Origin: Pythium myriotylum
Lineage: Eukaryota > Oomycota > Peronosporomycetes > Pythiales > Pythiaceae
Assembly: GCA_023091665.1 (NCBI GenBank)
Contig: JALJCQ010000015.1
Span: forward strand, 3,585,001-3,613,170
Direction: 5' to 3'
DNA: 28,170 bases
Shown: in pieces, positions 6,952-20,711 of the stretch
Layout: each line of letters opens with the position of its first letter
Position numbering within the stretch: position 1 is the stretch's first letter
Position numbers and translations under genes: made by a program
The notes under the pieces: model-generated
What the model was told of the DNA's origin: nothing
The model's database searches: none
Seen by the model: the letters and a program-made list of their open reading frames with translations, nothing else

Positions 6952-8328
6952 CCATTTCATTTCCATTCGTTCGTTGTCGCCCGCTGCGACTGCGCCGTCT
7001 TTGCGCTGCCGTTGCGCTGTGGTTGCGTGTTCGGTCGCGTTCCGTGTTCTCTCGCTTGAACCCGACCGAGTCTACTTGAGTCCACTCGCACTCGCACTGG
7101 CACGCTCGGCGCATCTCGCACTCAACATCGTGTTGCGGGTGCCAGGGAGGTGGGAGGCTCAACCCGCGATGCCCGGTCATCCACGGCGAAGGGTTGATCA
7201 TCTAAGTCCTTGTCGAGTTGCGTAGTCTTAGTCGGTAGCATGTCAAGGACTCTGTCTTGTGCGGCCTTATCGCAAGGCGCCTTTTGGATACTTGGAACCC
7301 AATCGTGGCCGACCCTATCTGCAGTACTAAACCCTCGACCCGACCCGACCCGACCCGACCCGAACCAAACCGAACCAAACCGAACCGAACCGAACCGAAC
7401 CGAACCGACCCGAACCAAACCGAACCGAACCGACGCGGGACGCGCATAGCTCGTGGGCTCGTACTACTCACTTCGGTCGTCATGGCGGCATCCCACGGAC
7501 ACCCGTGCTGTTGGTGCTGCCACTCTCGCTCTCGCTCTCGCTCTCGCTCTCGTTGTCGTTTGTCGTTTGTCGTTTCTCGATTGTCGTTTGGCGATTGTCG
7601 TTTGGCGATTGTCGTTTGGCGTTTGGCGATTGTCGTTGGCGTGGTGGTTGTGGTTGTGGTTGTCGCCCCGGCCCATGGAGGCGAGACTCGAGCTGCTGCA
7701 GGCTAGGCAACGGGTGTCTAGGCAATGCGCGTATGGAGGGATCGATCGAGCACCCGAGAGAAGGAGGAGGGAGGGAGGGGCAGTGTGTTTTGTAGTGTGA
7801 CAAAAGGTGAATGAGTGGAGTACGCAAAGGCATGTGATGGTGGAGTGCAAAGCTGTGTGTGTGTGCAGCAGTAGTTGTTGTTGTTGGAGCGGTTGTGGTG
7901 TGTGTATTGTGCGTTGTTGTTGGTACGCGGTTGTTGTTGCGTGTTGGATTGTTTGTGTGTGTGTTGGTTGAGTGTACCCTGTTGTCTGACAGCTTGGCCG
8001 AGCGGTTAAGGCGATAGACTCGAAATCTATTGGGGTAACCCGCGTGAGTTCAAATCTCACAGCTGTCGATCTACTTTTCCTTCTACTCCTTCTTTGCACC
8101 AACCCACACCGCGCGCCTCACGCATCACGCCTCGCGCCGCACGCTGCACGCCGCACGCCGCACATCACACAACACACATCACACCCACTCACGCGCTCAC
8201 ATCGCTCACCTCGCCCGCGCCGGCTGAGCTGGCCGAGTCTCCGCTGCTCGCTCTGCTCTCTTCTCGCTCGGTTCCGTTCCGTTCCGTTCCGTTCCGTTCC
8301 GCTCCGTTTCGTTTCGTTTCGTTCTACT
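6952..8328 (+). repeat. Array unit 3 (1377 bp)
   Basis: Start type B (T at 7001), 19 pentamers, end type B. Confidence 0.95.
7988..8068 (+). tRNA. tRNA-Ser(CGA), copy 3
   Basis: No difference from copy 1 seen. Confidence 0.97.
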
Positions 8329-9705
8329 CCATTTCATTTCCATTCGTTCGTTGTCGCCCGCTGCGACTGCGCCGTCTTTGCGCTGCCGTTGCGCTGTGGT
8401 TGCGTGTTCGGTCGCGTTCCGTGTTCTCTCGCTTGAACCCGACCGAGTCTACTTGAGTCCACTCGCACTCGCACTGGCACGCTCGGCGCATCTCGCACTC
8501 AACATCGTGTTGCGGGTGCCAGGGAGGTGGGAGGCTCAACCCGCGATGCCCGGTCATCCACGGCGAAGGGTTGATCATCTAAGTCCTTGTCGAGTTGCGT
8601 AGTCTTAGTCGGTAGCATGTCAAGGACTCTGTCTTGTGCGGCCTTATCGCAAGGCGCCTTTTGGATACTTGGAACCCAATCGTGGCCGACCCTATCTGCA
8701 GTACTAAACCCTCGACCCGACCCGACCCGACCCGACCCGAACCAAACCGAACCAAACCGAACCGAACCGAACCGAACCGAACCGACCCGAACCAAACCGA
8801 ACCGAACCGACGCGGGACGCGCATAGCTCGTGGGCTCGTACTACTCACTTCGGTCGTCATGGCGGCATCCCACGGACACCCGTGCTGTTGGTGCTGCCAC
8901 TCTCGCTCTCGCTCTCGCTCTCGCTCTCGTTGTCGTTTGTCGTTTGTCGTTTCTCGATTGTCGTTTGGCGATTGTCGTTTGGCGATTGTCGTTTGGCGTT
9001 TGGCGATTGTCGTTGGCGTGGTGGTTGTGGTTGTGGTTGTCGCCCCGGCCCATGGAGGCGAGACTCGAGCTGCTGCAGGCTAGGCAACGGGTGTCTAGGC
9101 AATGCGCGTATGGAGGGATCGATCGAGCACCCGAGAGAAGGAGGAGGGAGGGAGGGGCAGTGTGTTTTGTAGTGTGACAAAAGGTGAATGAGTGGAGTAC
9201 GCAAAGGCATGTGATGGTGGAGTGCAAAGCTGTGTGTGTGTGCAGCAGTAGTTGTTGTTGTTGGAGCGGTTGTGGTGTGTGTATTGTGCGTTGTTGTTGG
9301 TACGCGGTTGTTGTTGCGTGTTGGATTGTTTGTGTGTGTGTTGGTTGAGTGTACCCTGTTGTCTGACAGCTTGGCCGAGCGGTTAAGGCGATAGACTCGA
9401 AATCTATTGGGGTAACCCGCGTGAGTTCAAATCTCACAGCTGTCGATCTACTTTTCCTTCTACTCCTTCTTTGCACCAACCCACACCGCGCGCCTCACGC
9501 ATCACGCCTCGCGCCGCACGCTGCACGCCGCACGCCGCACATCACACAACACACATCACACCCACTCACGCGCTCACATCGCTCACCTCGCCCGCGCCGG
9601 CTGAGCTGGCCGAGTCTCCGCTGCTCGCTCTGCTCTCTTCTCGCTCGGTTCCGTTCCGTTCCGTTCCGTTCCGTTCCGCTCCGTTTCGTTTCGTTTCGTT
9701 CTACT
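8329..9705 (+). repeat. Array unit 4 (1377 bp)
   Basis: Start type B, 19 pentamers, end type B. Confidence 0.95.
9365..9445 (+). tRNA. tRNA-Ser(CGA), copy 4
   Basis: No difference from copy 1 seen. Confidence 0.97.
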
Positions 9706-11077
9706 CCATTTCATTTCCATTCGTTCGTTGTCGCCCGCTGCGACTGCGCCGTCTTTGCGCTGCCGTTGCGCTGTGGTTGCGTGTTCGGTCGCGTTCCGTG
9801 TTCTCTCGCTTGAACCCGACCGAGTCTACTTGAGTCCACTCGCACTCGCACTGGCACGCTCGGCGCATCTCGCACTCAACATCGTGTTGCGGGTGCCAGG
9901 GAGGTGGGAGGCTCAACCCGCGATGCCCGGTCATCCACGGCGAAGGGTTGATCATCTAAGTCCTTGTCGAGTTGCGTAGTCTTAGTCGGTAGCATGTCAA
10001 GGACTCTGTCTTGTGCGGCCTTATCGCAAGGCGCCTTTTGGATACTTGGAACCCAATCGTGGCCGACCCTATCTGCAGTACTAAACCCTCGACCCGACCC
10101 GACCCGACCCGACCCGAACCAAACCGAACCAAACCGAACCGAACCGAACCGAACCGAACCGAACCAAACCGAACCGAACCGACGCGGGACGCGCATAGCT
10201 CGTGGGCTCGTACTACTCACTTCGGTCGTCATGGCGGCATCCCACGGACACCCGTGCTGTTGGTGCTGCCACTCTCGCTCTCGCTCTCGCTCTCGCTCTC
10301 GTTGTCGTTTGTCGTTTGTCGTTTCTCGATTGTCGTTTGGCGATTGTCGTTTGGCGATTGTCGTTTGGCGTTTGGCGATTGTCGTTGGCGTGGTGGTTGT
10401 GGTTGTGGTTGTCGCCCCGGCCCATGGAGGCGAGACTCGAGCTGCTGCAGGCTAGGCAACGGGTGTCTAGGCAATGCGCGTATGGAGGGATCGATCGAGC
10501 ACCCGAGAGAAGGAGGAGGGAGGGAGGGGCAGTGTGTTTTGTAGTGTGACAAAAGGTGAATGAGTGGAGTACGCAAAGGCATGTGATGGTGGAGTGCAAA
10601 GCTGTGTGTGTGTGCAGCAGTAGTTGTTGTTGTTGGAGCGGTTGTGGTGTGTGTATTGTGCGTTGTTGTTGGTACGCGGTTGTTGTTGCGTGTTGGATTG
10701 TTTGTGTGTGTGTTGGTTGAGTGTACCCTGTTGTCTGACAGCTTGGCCGAGCGGTTAAGGCGATAGACTCGAAATCTATTGGGGTAACCCGCGTGAGTTC
10801 AAATCTCACAGCTGTCGATCTACTTTTCCTTCTACTCCTTCTTTGCACCAACCCACACCGCGCGCCTCACGCATCACGCCTCGCGCCGCACGCTGCACGC
10901 CGCACGCCGCACATCACACAACACACATCACACCCACTCACGCGCTCACATCGCTCACCTCGCCCGCGCAGGCTGAGCTGGCCGAGTCTCCGCTGCTCGC
11001 TCTGCTCTCTTCTCGCTCGGTTCCGTTCCGTTCCGTTCCGTTCCGCTCCGTTCCGTTTCGTTTCGTTTCGTTCTACT
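9706..11077 (+). repeat. Array unit 5 (1372 bp)
   Basis: Start type B, 18 pentamers, end type A. This unit ends the first type-B block. Confidence 0.95.
10737..10817 (+). tRNA. tRNA-Ser(CGA), copy 5
   Basis: No difference from copy 1 seen. Confidence 0.97.
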
Positions 11078-12449
11078 CCATTTCATTTCCATTCGTTCGT
11101 TGTCGCCCGCTGCGACTGCGCCGTCTCTGCGCTGCCGTTGCGCTGTGGTTGCGTGTTCGGTCGCGTTCCGTGTTCTCTCGCTTGAACCCGACCGAGTCTA
11201 CTTGAGTCCACTCGCACTCGCACTGGCACGCTCGGCGCATCTCGCACTCAACATCGTGTTGCGGGTGCCAGGGAGGTGGGAGGCTCAACCCGCGATGCCC
11301 GGTCATCCACGGCGAAGGGTTGATCATCTAAGTCCTTGTCGAGTTGCGTAGTCTTAGTCGGTAGCATGTCAAGGACTCTGTCTTGTGCGGCCTTATCGCA
11401 AGGCGCCTTTTGGATACTTGGAACCCAATCGTGGCCGACCCTATCTGCAGTACTAAACCCTCGACCCGACCCGACCCGACCCGACCCGAACCAAACCGAA
11501 CCAAACCGAACCGAACCGAACCGAACCGAACCGAACCAAACCGAACCGAACCGACGCGGGACGCGCATAGCTCGTGGGCTCGTACTACTCACTTCGGTCG
11601 TCATGGCGGCATCCCACGGACACCCGTGCTGTTGGTGCTGCCACTCTCGCTCTCGCTCTCGCTCTCGCTCTCGTTGTCGTTTGTCGTTTGTCGTTTCTCG
11701 ATTGTCGTTTGGCGATTGTCGTTTGGCGATTGTCGTTTGGCGTTTGGCGATTGTCGTTGGCGTGGTGGTTGTGGTTGTGGTTGTCGCCCCGGCCCATGGA
11801 GGCGAGACTCGAGCTGCTGCAGGCTAGGCAACGGGTGTCTAGGCAATGCGCGTATGGAGGGATCGATCGAGCACCCGAGAGAAGGAGGAGGGAGGGAGGG
11901 GCAGTGTGTTTTGTAGTGTGACAAAAGGTGAATGAGTGGAGTACGCAAAGGCATGTGATGGTGGAGTGCAAAGCTGTGTGTGTGTGCAGCAGTAGTTGTT
12001 GTTGTTGGAGCGGTTGTGGTGTGTGTATTGTGCGTTGTTGTTGGTACGCGGTTGTTGTTGCGTGTTGGATTGTTTGTGTGTGTGTTGGTTGAGTGTACCC
12101 TGTTGTCTGACAGCTTGGCCGAGCGGTTAAGGCGATAGACTCGAAATCTATTGGGGTAACCCGCGTGAGTTCAAATCTCACAGCTGTCGATCTACTTTTC
12201 CTTCTACTCCTTCTTTGCACCAACCCACACCGCGCGCCTCACGCATCACGCCTCGCGCCGCACGCTGCACGCCGCACGCCGCACATCACACAACACACAT
12301 CACACCCACTCACGCGCTCACATCGCTCACCTCGCCCGCGCAGGCTGAGCTGGCCGAGTCTCCGCTGCTCGCTCTGCTCTCTTCTCGCTCGGTTCCGTTC
12401 CGTTCCGTTCCGTTCCGCTCCGTTCCGTTTCGTTTCGTTTCGTTCTACT
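11078..12449 (+). repeat. Array unit 6 (1372 bp)
   Basis: Start and end type A, 18 pentamers; matches unit 1 at every site compared. Confidence 0.95.
12109..12189 (+). tRNA. tRNA-Ser(CGA), copy 6
   Basis: No difference from copy 1 seen. Confidence 0.97.
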
Positions 12450-13826
12450 CCATTTCATTTCCATTCGTTCGTTGTCGCCCGCTGCGACTGCGCCGTCTCT
12501 GCGCTGCCGTTGCGCTGTGGTTGCGTGTTCGGTCGCGTTCCGTGTTCTCTCGCTTGAACCCGACCGAGTCTACTTGAGTCCACTCGCACTCGCACTGGCA
12601 CGCTCGGCGCATCTCGCACTCAACATCGTGTTGCGGGTGCCAGGGAGGTGGGAGGCTCAACCCGCGATGCCCGGTCATCCACGGCGAAGGGTTGATCATC
12701 TAAGTCCTTGTCGAGTTGCGTAGTCTTAGTCGGTAGCATGTCAAGGACTCTGTCTTGTGCGGCCTTATCGCAAGGCGCCTTTTGGATACTTGGAACCCAA
12801 TCGTGGCCGACCCTATCTGCAGTACTAAACCCTCGACCCGACCCGACCCGACCCGACCCGAACCAAACCGAACCAAACCGAACCGAACCGAACCGAACCG
12901 AACCGACCCGAACCAAACCGAACCGAACCGACGCGGGACGCGCATAGCTCGTGGGCTCGTACTACTCACTTCGGTCGTCATGGCGGCATCCCACGGACAC
13001 CCGTGCTGTTGGTGCTGCCACTCTCGCTCTCGCTCTCGCTCTCGCTCTCGTTGTCGTTTGTCGTTTGTCGTTTCTCGATTGTCGTTTGGCGATTGTCGTT
13101 TGGCGATTGTCGTTTGGCGTTTGGCGATTGTCGTTGGCGTGGTGGTTGTGGTTGTGGTTGTCGCCCCGGCCCATGGAGGCGAGACTCGAGCTGCTGCAGG
13201 CTAGGCAACGGGTGTCTAGGCAATGCGCGTATGGAGGGATCGATCGAGCACCCGAGAGAAGGAGGAGGGAGGGAGGGGCAGTGTGTTTTGTAGTGTGACA
13301 AAAGGTGAATGAGTGGAGTACGCAAAGGCATGTGATGGTGGAGTGCAAAGCTGTGTGTGTGTGCAGCAGTAGTTGTTGTTGTTGGAGCGGTTGTGGTGTG
13401 TGTATTGTGCGTTGTTGTTGGTACGCGGTTGTTGTTGCGTGTTGGATTGTTTGTGTGTGTGTTGGTTGAGTGTACCCTGTTGTCTGACAGCTTGGCCGAG
13501 CGGTTAAGGCGATAGACTCGAAATCTATTGGGGTAACCCGCGTGAGTTCAAATCTCACAGCTGTCGATCTACTTTTCCTTCTACTCCTTCTTTGCACCAA
13601 CCCACACCGCGCGCCTCACGCATCACGCCTCGCGCCGCACGCTGCACGCCGCACGCCGCACATCACACAACACACATCACACCCACTCACGCGCTCACAT
13701 CGCTCACCTCGCCCGCGCAGGCTGAGCTGGCCGAGTCTCCGCTGCTCGCTCTGCTCTCTTCTCGCTCGGTTCCGTTCCGTTCCGTTCCGTTCCGCTCCGT
13801 TCCGTTTCGTTTCGTTTCGTTCTACT
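12450..13826 (+). repeat. Array unit 7 (1377 bp)
   Basis: Start and end type A, 19 pentamers. First of seven consecutive units of this exact form. Confidence 0.95.
13486..13566 (+). tRNA. tRNA-Ser(CGA), copy 7
   Basis: No difference from copy 1 seen. Confidence 0.97.
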
Positions 13827-15203
13827 CCATTTCATTTCCATTCGTTCGTTGTCGCCCGCTGCGACTGCGCCGTCTCTGCGCTGCCGTTGCGCTGTGGTTG
13901 CGTGTTCGGTCGCGTTCCGTGTTCTCTCGCTTGAACCCGACCGAGTCTACTTGAGTCCACTCGCACTCGCACTGGCACGCTCGGCGCATCTCGCACTCAA
14001 CATCGTGTTGCGGGTGCCAGGGAGGTGGGAGGCTCAACCCGCGATGCCCGGTCATCCACGGCGAAGGGTTGATCATCTAAGTCCTTGTCGAGTTGCGTAG
14101 TCTTAGTCGGTAGCATGTCAAGGACTCTGTCTTGTGCGGCCTTATCGCAAGGCGCCTTTTGGATACTTGGAACCCAATCGTGGCCGACCCTATCTGCAGT
14201 ACTAAACCCTCGACCCGACCCGACCCGACCCGACCCGAACCAAACCGAACCAAACCGAACCGAACCGAACCGAACCGAACCGACCCGAACCAAACCGAAC
14301 CGAACCGACGCGGGACGCGCATAGCTCGTGGGCTCGTACTACTCACTTCGGTCGTCATGGCGGCATCCCACGGACACCCGTGCTGTTGGTGCTGCCACTC
14401 TCGCTCTCGCTCTCGCTCTCGCTCTCGTTGTCGTTTGTCGTTTGTCGTTTCTCGATTGTCGTTTGGCGATTGTCGTTTGGCGATTGTCGTTTGGCGTTTG
14501 GCGATTGTCGTTGGCGTGGTGGTTGTGGTTGTGGTTGTCGCCCCGGCCCATGGAGGCGAGACTCGAGCTGCTGCAGGCTAGGCAACGGGTGTCTAGGCAA
14601 TGCGCGTATGGAGGGATCGATCGAGCACCCGAGAGAAGGAGGAGGGAGGGAGGGGCAGTGTGTTTTGTAGTGTGACAAAAGGTGAATGAGTGGAGTACGC
14701 AAAGGCATGTGATGGTGGAGTGCAAAGCTGTGTGTGTGTGCAGCAGTAGTTGTTGTTGTTGGAGCGGTTGTGGTGTGTGTATTGTGCGTTGTTGTTGGTA
14801 CGCGGTTGTTGTTGCGTGTTGGATTGTTTGTGTGTGTGTTGGTTGAGTGTACCCTGTTGTCTGACAGCTTGGCCGAGCGGTTAAGGCGATAGACTCGAAA
14901 TCTATTGGGGTAACCCGCGTGAGTTCAAATCTCACAGCTGTCGATCTACTTTTCCTTCTACTCCTTCTTTGCACCAACCCACACCGCGCGCCTCACGCAT
15001 CACGCCTCGCGCCGCACGCTGCACGCCGCACGCCGCACATCACACAACACACATCACACCCACTCACGCGCTCACATCGCTCACCTCGCCCGCGCAGGCT
15101 GAGCTGGCCGAGTCTCCGCTGCTCGCTCTGCTCTCTTCTCGCTCGGTTCCGTTCCGTTCCGTTCCGTTCCGCTCCGTTCCGTTTCGTTTCGTTTCGTTCT
15201 ACT
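13827..15203 (+). repeat. Array unit 8 (1377 bp)
   Basis: Type A at both ends, 19 pentamers. Confidence 0.95.
14863..14943 (+). tRNA. tRNA-Ser(CGA), copy 8
   Basis: No difference from copy 1 seen. Confidence 0.97.
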
Positions 15204-16580
15204 CCATTTCATTTCCATTCGTTCGTTGTCGCCCGCTGCGACTGCGCCGTCTCTGCGCTGCCGTTGCGCTGTGGTTGCGTGTTCGGTCGCGTTCCGTGTT
15301 CTCTCGCTTGAACCCGACCGAGTCTACTTGAGTCCACTCGCACTCGCACTGGCACGCTCGGCGCATCTCGCACTCAACATCGTGTTGCGGGTGCCAGGGA
15401 GGTGGGAGGCTCAACCCGCGATGCCCGGTCATCCACGGCGAAGGGTTGATCATCTAAGTCCTTGTCGAGTTGCGTAGTCTTAGTCGGTAGCATGTCAAGG
15501 ACTCTGTCTTGTGCGGCCTTATCGCAAGGCGCCTTTTGGATACTTGGAACCCAATCGTGGCCGACCCTATCTGCAGTACTAAACCCTCGACCCGACCCGA
15601 CCCGACCCGACCCGAACCAAACCGAACCAAACCGAACCGAACCGAACCGAACCGAACCGACCCGAACCAAACCGAACCGAACCGACGCGGGACGCGCATA
15701 GCTCGTGGGCTCGTACTACTCACTTCGGTCGTCATGGCGGCATCCCACGGACACCCGTGCTGTTGGTGCTGCCACTCTCGCTCTCGCTCTCGCTCTCGCT
15801 CTCGTTGTCGTTTGTCGTTTGTCGTTTCTCGATTGTCGTTTGGCGATTGTCGTTTGGCGATTGTCGTTTGGCGTTTGGCGATTGTCGTTGGCGTGGTGGT
15901 TGTGGTTGTGGTTGTCGCCCCGGCCCATGGAGGCGAGACTCGAGCTGCTGCAGGCTAGGCAACGGGTGTCTAGGCAATGCGCGTATGGAGGGATCGATCG
16001 AGCACCCGAGAGAAGGAGGAGGGAGGGAGGGGCAGTGTGTTTTGTAGTGTGACAAAAGGTGAATGAGTGGAGTACGCAAAGGCATGTGATGGTGGAGTGC
16101 AAAGCTGTGTGTGTGTGCAGCAGTAGTTGTTGTTGTTGGAGCGGTTGTGGTGTGTGTATTGTGCGTTGTTGTTGGTACGCGGTTGTTGTTGCGTGTTGGA
16201 TTGTTTGTGTGTGTGTTGGTTGAGTGTACCCTGTTGTCTGACAGCTTGGCCGAGCGGTTAAGGCGATAGACTCGAAATCTATTGGGGTAACCCGCGTGAG
16301 TTCAAATCTCACAGCTGTCGATCTACTTTTCCTTCTACTCCTTCTTTGCACCAACCCACACCGCGCGCCTCACGCATCACGCCTCGCGCCGCACGCTGCA
16401 CGCCGCACGCCGCACATCACACAACACACATCACACCCACTCACGCGCTCACATCGCTCACCTCGCCCGCGCAGGCTGAGCTGGCCGAGTCTCCGCTGCT
16501 CGCTCTGCTCTCTTCTCGCTCGGTTCCGTTCCGTTCCGTTCCGTTCCGCTCCGTTCCGTTTCGTTTCGTTTCGTTCTACT
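15204..16580 (+). repeat. Array unit 9 (1377 bp)
   Basis: Type A at both ends, 19 pentamers. Confidence 0.95.
16240..16320 (+). tRNA. tRNA-Ser(CGA), copy 9
   Basis: No difference from copy 1 seen. Confidence 0.97.
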
Positions 16581-17957
16581 CCATTTCATTTCCATTCGTT
16601 CGTTGTCGCCCGCTGCGACTGCGCCGTCTCTGCGCTGCCGTTGCGCTGTGGTTGCGTGTTCGGTCGCGTTCCGTGTTCTCTCGCTTGAACCCGACCGAGT
16701 CTACTTGAGTCCACTCGCACTCGCACTGGCACGCTCGGCGCATCTCGCACTCAACATCGTGTTGCGGGTGCCAGGGAGGTGGGAGGCTCAACCCGCGATG
16801 CCCGGTCATCCACGGCGAAGGGTTGATCATCTAAGTCCTTGTCGAGTTGCGTAGTCTTAGTCGGTAGCATGTCAAGGACTCTGTCTTGTGCGGCCTTATC
16901 GCAAGGCGCCTTTTGGATACTTGGAACCCAATCGTGGCCGACCCTATCTGCAGTACTAAACCCTCGACCCGACCCGACCCGACCCGACCCGAACCAAACC
17001 GAACCAAACCGAACCGAACCGAACCGAACCGAACCGACCCGAACCAAACCGAACCGAACCGACGCGGGACGCGCATAGCTCGTGGGCTCGTACTACTCAC
17101 TTCGGTCGTCATGGCGGCATCCCACGGACACCCGTGCTGTTGGTGCTGCCACTCTCGCTCTCGCTCTCGCTCTCGCTCTCGTTGTCGTTTGTCGTTTGTC
17201 GTTTCTCGATTGTCGTTTGGCGATTGTCGTTTGGCGATTGTCGTTTGGCGTTTGGCGATTGTCGTTGGCGTGGTGGTTGTGGTTGTGGTTGTCGCCCCGG
17301 CCCATGGAGGCGAGACTCGAGCTGCTGCAGGCTAGGCAACGGGTGTCTAGGCAATGCGCGTATGGAGGGATCGATCGAGCACCCGAGAGAAGGAGGAGGG
17401 AGGGAGGGGCAGTGTGTTTTGTAGTGTGACAAAAGGTGAATGAGTGGAGTACGCAAAGGCATGTGATGGTGGAGTGCAAAGCTGTGTGTGTGTGCAGCAG
17501 TAGTTGTTGTTGTTGGAGCGGTTGTGGTGTGTGTATTGTGCGTTGTTGTTGGTACGCGGTTGTTGTTGCGTGTTGGATTGTTTGTGTGTGTGTTGGTTGA
17601 GTGTACCCTGTTGTCTGACAGCTTGGCCGAGCGGTTAAGGCGATAGACTCGAAATCTATTGGGGTAACCCGCGTGAGTTCAAATCTCACAGCTGTCGATC
17701 TACTTTTCCTTCTACTCCTTCTTTGCACCAACCCACACCGCGCGCCTCACGCATCACGCCTCGCGCCGCACGCTGCACGCCGCACGCCGCACATCACACA
17801 ACACACATCACACCCACTCACGCGCTCACATCGCTCACCTCGCCCGCGCAGGCTGAGCTGGCCGAGTCTCCGCTGCTCGCTCTGCTCTCTTCTCGCTCGG
17901 TTCCGTTCCGTTCCGTTCCGTTCCGCTCCGTTCCGTTTCGTTTCGTTTCGTTCTACT
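16581..17957 (+). repeat. Array unit 10 (1377 bp)
   Basis: Type A at both ends, 19 pentamers. Confidence 0.95.
17617..17697 (+). tRNA. tRNA-Ser(CGA), copy 10
   Basis: No difference from copy 1 seen. Confidence 0.97.
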
Positions 17958-19334
17958 CCATTTCATTTCCATTCGTTCGTTGTCGCCCGCTGCGACTGCG
18001 CCGTCTCTGCGCTGCCGTTGCGCTGTGGTTGCGTGTTCGGTCGCGTTCCGTGTTCTCTCGCTTGAACCCGACCGAGTCTACTTGAGTCCACTCGCACTCG
18101 CACTGGCACGCTCGGCGCATCTCGCACTCAACATCGTGTTGCGGGTGCCAGGGAGGTGGGAGGCTCAACCCGCGATGCCCGGTCATCCACGGCGAAGGGT
18201 TGATCATCTAAGTCCTTGTCGAGTTGCGTAGTCTTAGTCGGTAGCATGTCAAGGACTCTGTCTTGTGCGGCCTTATCGCAAGGCGCCTTTTGGATACTTG
18301 GAACCCAATCGTGGCCGACCCTATCTGCAGTACTAAACCCTCGACCCGACCCGACCCGACCCGACCCGAACCAAACCGAACCAAACCGAACCGAACCGAA
18401 CCGAACCGAACCGACCCGAACCAAACCGAACCGAACCGACGCGGGACGCGCATAGCTCGTGGGCTCGTACTACTCACTTCGGTCGTCATGGCGGCATCCC
18501 ACGGACACCCGTGCTGTTGGTGCTGCCACTCTCGCTCTCGCTCTCGCTCTCGCTCTCGTTGTCGTTTGTCGTTTGTCGTTTCTCGATTGTCGTTTGGCGA
18601 TTGTCGTTTGGCGATTGTCGTTTGGCGTTTGGCGATTGTCGTTGGCGTGGTGGTTGTGGTTGTGGTTGTCGCCCCGGCCCATGGAGGCGAGACTCGAGCT
18701 GCTGCAGGCTAGGCAACGGGTGTCTAGGCAATGCGCGTATGGAGGGATCGATCGAGCACCCGAGAGAAGGAGGAGGGAGGGAGGGGCAGTGTGTTTTGTA
18801 GTGTGACAAAAGGTGAATGAGTGGAGTACGCAAAGGCATGTGATGGTGGAGTGCAAAGCTGTGTGTGTGTGCAGCAGTAGTTGTTGTTGTTGGAGCGGTT
18901 GTGGTGTGTGTATTGTGCGTTGTTGTTGGTACGCGGTTGTTGTTGCGTGTTGGATTGTTTGTGTGTGTGTTGGTTGAGTGTACCCTGTTGTCTGACAGCT
19001 TGGCCGAGCGGTTAAGGCGATAGACTCGAAATCTATTGGGGTAACCCGCGTGAGTTCAAATCTCACAGCTGTCGATCTACTTTTCCTTCTACTCCTTCTT
19101 TGCACCAACCCACACCGCGCGCCTCACGCATCACGCCTCGCGCCGCACGCTGCACGCCGCACGCCGCACATCACACAACACACATCACACCCACTCACGC
19201 GCTCACATCGCTCACCTCGCCCGCGCAGGCTGAGCTGGCCGAGTCTCCGCTGCTCGCTCTGCTCTCTTCTCGCTCGGTTCCGTTCCGTTCCGTTCCGTTC
19301 CGCTCCGTTCCGTTTCGTTTCGTTTCGTTCTACT
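17958..19334 (+). repeat. Array unit 11 (1377 bp)
   Basis: Type A at both ends, 19 pentamers. Confidence 0.95.
18994..19074 (+). tRNA. tRNA-Ser(CGA), copy 11
   Basis: No difference from copy 1 seen. Confidence 0.97.
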
Positions 19335-20711
19335 CCATTTCATTTCCATTCGTTCGTTGTCGCCCGCTGCGACTGCGCCGTCTCTGCGCTGCCGTTGCGC
19401 TGTGGTTGCGTGTTCGGTCGCGTTCCGTGTTCTCTCGCTTGAACCCGACCGAGTCTACTTGAGTCCACTCGCACTCGCACTGGCACGCTCGGCGCATCTC
19501 GCACTCAACATCGTGTTGCGGGTGCCAGGGAGGTGGGAGGCTCAACCCGCGATGCCCGGTCATCCACGGCGAAGGGTTGATCATCTAAGTCCTTGTCGAG
19601 TTGCGTAGTCTTAGTCGGTAGCATGTCAAGGACTCTGTCTTGTGCGGCCTTATCGCAAGGCGCCTTTTGGATACTTGGAACCCAATCGTGGCCGACCCTA
19701 TCTGCAGTACTAAACCCTCGACCCGACCCGACCCGACCCGACCCGAACCAAACCGAACCAAACCGAACCGAACCGAACCGAACCGAACCGACCCGAACCA
19801 AACCGAACCGAACCGACGCGGGACGCGCATAGCTCGTGGGCTCGTACTACTCACTTCGGTCGTCATGGCGGCATCCCACGGACACCCGTGCTGTTGGTGC
19901 TGCCACTCTCGCTCTCGCTCTCGCTCTCGCTCTCGTTGTCGTTTGTCGTTTGTCGTTTCTCGATTGTCGTTTGGCGATTGTCGTTTGGCGATTGTCGTTT
20001 GGCGTTTGGCGATTGTCGTTGGCGTGGTGGTTGTGGTTGTGGTTGTCGCCCCGGCCCATGGAGGCGAGACTCGAGCTGCTGCAGGCTAGGCAACGGGTGT
20101 CTAGGCAATGCGCGTATGGAGGGATCGATCGAGCACCCGAGAGAAGGAGGAGGGAGGGAGGGGCAGTGTGTTTTGTAGTGTGACAAAAGGTGAATGAGTG
20201 GAGTACGCAAAGGCATGTGATGGTGGAGTGCAAAGCTGTGTGTGTGTGCAGCAGTAGTTGTTGTTGTTGGAGCGGTTGTGGTGTGTGTATTGTGCGTTGT
20301 TGTTGGTACGCGGTTGTTGTTGCGTGTTGGATTGTTTGTGTGTGTGTTGGTTGAGTGTACCCTGTTGTCTGACAGCTTGGCCGAGCGGTTAAGGCGATAG
20401 ACTCGAAATCTATTGGGGTAACCCGCGTGAGTTCAAATCTCACAGCTGTCGATCTACTTTTCCTTCTACTCCTTCTTTGCACCAACCCACACCGCGCGCC
20501 TCACGCATCACGCCTCGCGCCGCACGCTGCACGCCGCACGCCGCACATCACACAACACACATCACACCCACTCACGCGCTCACATCGCTCACCTCGCCCG
20601 CGCAGGCTGAGCTGGCCGAGTCTCCGCTGCTCGCTCTGCTCTCTTCTCGCTCGGTTCCGTTCCGTTCCGTTCCGTTCCGCTCCGTTCCGTTTCGTTTCGT
20701 TTCGTTCTACT
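19335..20711 (+). repeat. Array unit 12 (1377 bp)
   Basis: Type A at both ends, 19 pentamers. Confidence 0.95.
20371..20451 (+). tRNA. tRNA-Ser(CGA), copy 12
   Basis: No difference from copy 1 seen. Confidence 0.97.
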